From positions 24,241,942 through 24,305,941 of the forward strand of contig CM035809.1 in NCBI GenBank assembly GCA_020466095.1: 64,000 bases of DNA, written 5' to 3'. The notes beneath the pieces are model-generated. The model was not told the origin of the DNA. It did no database searches and was given only the letters and a program-made list of their open reading frames with translations. Below are positions 61,590-64,000 of this stretch, one piece after another; the stretch's first letter is position 1; each line of letters opens with the position of its first letter. This DNA comes from Chlorops oryzae. Lineage: Eukaryota; Arthropoda; Insecta; Diptera; Chloropidae. The position numbers and the translations under genes are program-made.

Positions 61590-61830
61590 TGCCAATTCTG
61601 AGGCAGGGGGCCCCATGGCACGGGTCACGGGCTTGACTGCCACGCCTTTCCTGAGTCGCGGTGCTTGCCGATTGCCCCAGTCAAATCATGCAGACTGGTA
61701 AATAAATGTATGAAGCGGGACCCGGCCGCGGGTTTATTAAAGGGAGCGTCACCTTTGACGAATTTTGGGCCCTTCCACGAAGTAATGCCACAGCGTTTCT
61801 AGGGTAGGAATGCCAACCTCGCCGCAAAAA
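61590..61830. other. GC-rich islet of unknown origin
   Basis: About 240 bp rich in GGGCCCC, GACCCGGCCGCGGG and similar strings, in strong contrast to the AT-rich surroundings. Around it the string CAGGGTTGCATT occurs at about 61348, 61495 and 61891. Possibly a LINE 3' end or other insert; not recognised. Confidence 0.4.
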
Positions 61831-62918
61831 AAAAATTTGATGGTTTTCCAGTTATCATAAAATACAGCTCTGTTGAATATGTCATCATTCAGGGTTGCAT
61901 TCCTCCATTTGATCATCATTTGAGGGATATAAAATATAATTTAACCTAATTGTTTTTCGTTCTTAGACTTGTTTTTTTTAGGTTTTAGGTACCTTCGTAA
62001 AATTTTATTTCAATGAGAAATAAAAAAAATATATAAATATTCTCAAATTATGTTCTCAATTGTGCACACCAGGTCTGAAAGGGCTAAATATTGTTTTCAA
62101 ACTCTTTATACCATTGGCCTGAACGGAGCTTCACTGTTGCGCTTGAAGCAATTGCGTAACTTTGTGAAGAAACTAGAAATTTTAGTTAATCTATTCATAT
62201 TTTTGTTTATAGTAAAACCGCAAGAGAACTAACAATAAAGACCAAAACAGACTGCATATTTAATCAACGTCGGCGAGTTTTTTTCCCCAATTTTATTTTT
62301 TTTTTTATTTATTATTTTCGTTGCCGGTTATTTGAATTTTTCAAGTTTCTGTGCCAAAGTCGTTAATAGATTTTGTTTTTAATTGGCACATATCTTGATT
62401 TTTTCTCTTACTTTTTATTTAAATTTTCTCTTTTTTAAAGAACAATAAAAAGAATACGAATAAAATATATAGGTATGTATTAAAAAAAAGTAATTTTTTT
62501 CATTCGAAATGGAAGCTTCATTAATACTTCCTCTTCCCATTGTTTGATTCTGAAACGAAATTCCTTTCAAATTCAATGGCTCCAGTGACATCTGTTTATT
62601 ATAAATGGGAATTCAATGCGATTTTCAATGGTAGTGGAAGGGTTAAAGGGAGAGATTTATCAGTGCTAGGAAATATATAAAATTTATTGATCATTCTCAT
62701 AATGCGTGTTTCTGAAAGTCTCCACGCCTCTAATTTACTTTTGACACGCTTCTGTCCAAATGGAGAACTTTAATCATTATTTAATTAATCAGAATTAATC
62801 GGAAATTGGCAAGAAAGTATATTAGCTACAACCTGGTAAAGTGTGAGAGGGGGGATGGCTGCTTTCATTCTTTTCACCTGCCAAAAAATGTTACATTACG
62901 GATTTGGTGTCCGTATTC

Positions 62919-63124
62919 CACTGTTGCCAGTTTTTTTAAAAGGAAATATTGCCCTGAGTGTCTCAAAACCTGGCCATAATTCCCTAAAATTTAATTTTGA
63001 AATCTTCTAGACACAAAAAATTGGTCCATAAAATTTTCTCTTGCCACTTTACTGACCTAAGATTCCACAAAAGATCATAAATGTCTTTTAATCTAAGGGA
63101 GATCCCCCTAAAGTTGCAACAGTG
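62919..63124. mobile_element. hAT-like MITE, CACTGTTGCCAG family, copy 2
   Basis: Matches 15835-16051 along its length. Flanks CCGTATTC and CCGTGTTC agree at 7 of 8. Confidence 0.9.
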
Positions 63125-64000
63125 CCGTGTTCCCTCTAAAATTAAGTACAATCATCTTTTTAATATTTTTAATTTAATTTAATTTATTAAGTATTCGATT
63201 GGATGTCACAAGATCTAAGATCTCATATTTCAGACACCCGTCATTAATAAGGAACACGCAGACTGAACATTTTCTATGGCGAAGTAAAGCCAAAAACGCC
63301 GGATGCAACTCTGTGCGTTTAATGCTCTACAATAACTTCCCACTTCAGCATAGGTTAGTGTAAAAAAAATACTTGGAAGTAATTTTTGGGTTTTTTTAAT
63401 GTGTTTCGTTTGGGTATTTTAATTACGTAGCATCTGGAAAGGGCCCATGGGCAGTGATGCCAGTGATTGTTGAACTTTTTACCATTATGAGGGATTTAAT
63501 GGAATAAAGTTTTAACCAAAAACCGCTTCAAATATTTTTAAAAGGATTTTCGGTACCATTTTATTATAAAAAACAAGATAAAAAATGGATTTCTGGAACA
63601 TATCCAAGGGAAAAACTGCATCAAAATACTGGCGATCCTGCCACTAGGACATGAAAGCTTTTATAATGACTTTAAGGAATTTTATTCCACTCTAATTATT
63701 AAAGGAGTTCGTAAATTGAAATAGGAGGAACCTCTACATTGCTATCAGGCCCTTATTATCCAAAGTAAAATCGAATCAGTTTTATTTCAAATCAGTCTCA
63801 GAAACGATCAATTGAGGATGGTTATGGCATCATGATATCAGTTGATCGATATATATCGCTATATTACGAAGTTAGTCAGACATCATACGTAGGAATTACT
63901 GAAGAGATTTGTTGTTAGGCTAGATATGAAGTACTATTCTCCTCTGACTCTCAATGATGACCGATTTGATTATCTTAATAATTTCCCTCGTTTAACGGCT
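63125..64000. other. Intergenic end of window
   Basis: No gene seen. CAGTGATGCCAGTGATT at 63453 and CGATCCTGCCACTAGG at 63632 might be the ends of one more CAGTGATGCC-type element, but the match is partial. Confidence 0.35.

Overview
The window looks like nuclear DNA of a higher fly (Brachycera, probably a non-drosophilid schizophoran). It is AT-rich. Introns are either 60-80 bp with GT-AG ends or swollen by repeats. The recognisable proteins resemble Drosophila Dicer-2, IKK-beta (ird5) and takeout/JHBP family members. The species cannot be named from the sequence.

Layout. (1) 1-870 is a CAT-type microsatellite region. (2) 1379-8298, plus strand, is Dicer-2, lacking only its N-terminal exon(s), which must lie upstream. 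One of its introns holds a 152-bp-period satellite, and its reading frame is broken three times by single extra bases. (3) 8299-12963 is an intergenic block of nested foldback elements. (4) 12964-23350, minus strand, is a complete five-exon IKK-beta gene (761 codons) convergent with Dicer-2; its introns carry a SINE/MITE nest and other repeats. (5) 23351-28598 holds a decayed PIF/Harbinger element, tRNA-derived repeats and minisatellites. (6) 28599-29637, minus strand, is a takeout/JHBP-family gene with a probable TATA+Inr promoter at 32498-32464. (7) 37711-45449, minus strand, is a second takeout/JHBP gene, five exons seen and the 3' end not found; its introns contain a long palindrome, a TTAAC array and a GGATAATC minisatellite. 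(8) 50976-54240, plus strand, is a complete four-exon C2H2 zinc-finger gene (581 aa). (9) 54241-64000 has no gene I can support and is mostly MITEs, several nested.

How the genes relate. Dicer-2 (antiviral siRNA pathway) and IKK-beta (IMD/NF-kB pathway) are neighbouring, convergent innate-immunity genes. The two JHBP genes form a same-strand pair typical of this secreted lipid-carrier family. The zinc-finger gene is unrelated to either. The main character of the window is its density of short inverted-repeat DNA transposons. Many have a clear 8-bp target duplication (hAT-like), others 3 bp (Harbinger-like), 9 bp or TA.

I saw no convincing new multi-gene system. The points most worth a second look are the Dicer-2 frame breaks and intronic satellite, long foldbacks that could form hairpin RNA near Dicer-2 and inside a JHBP intron, a hAT element landing a few bases inside an IKK-beta splice donor, and inverted duplicates flanking a JHBP first exon. 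All exon models were assembled by eye from splice signals, frame and remembered family motifs; no alignment was run.
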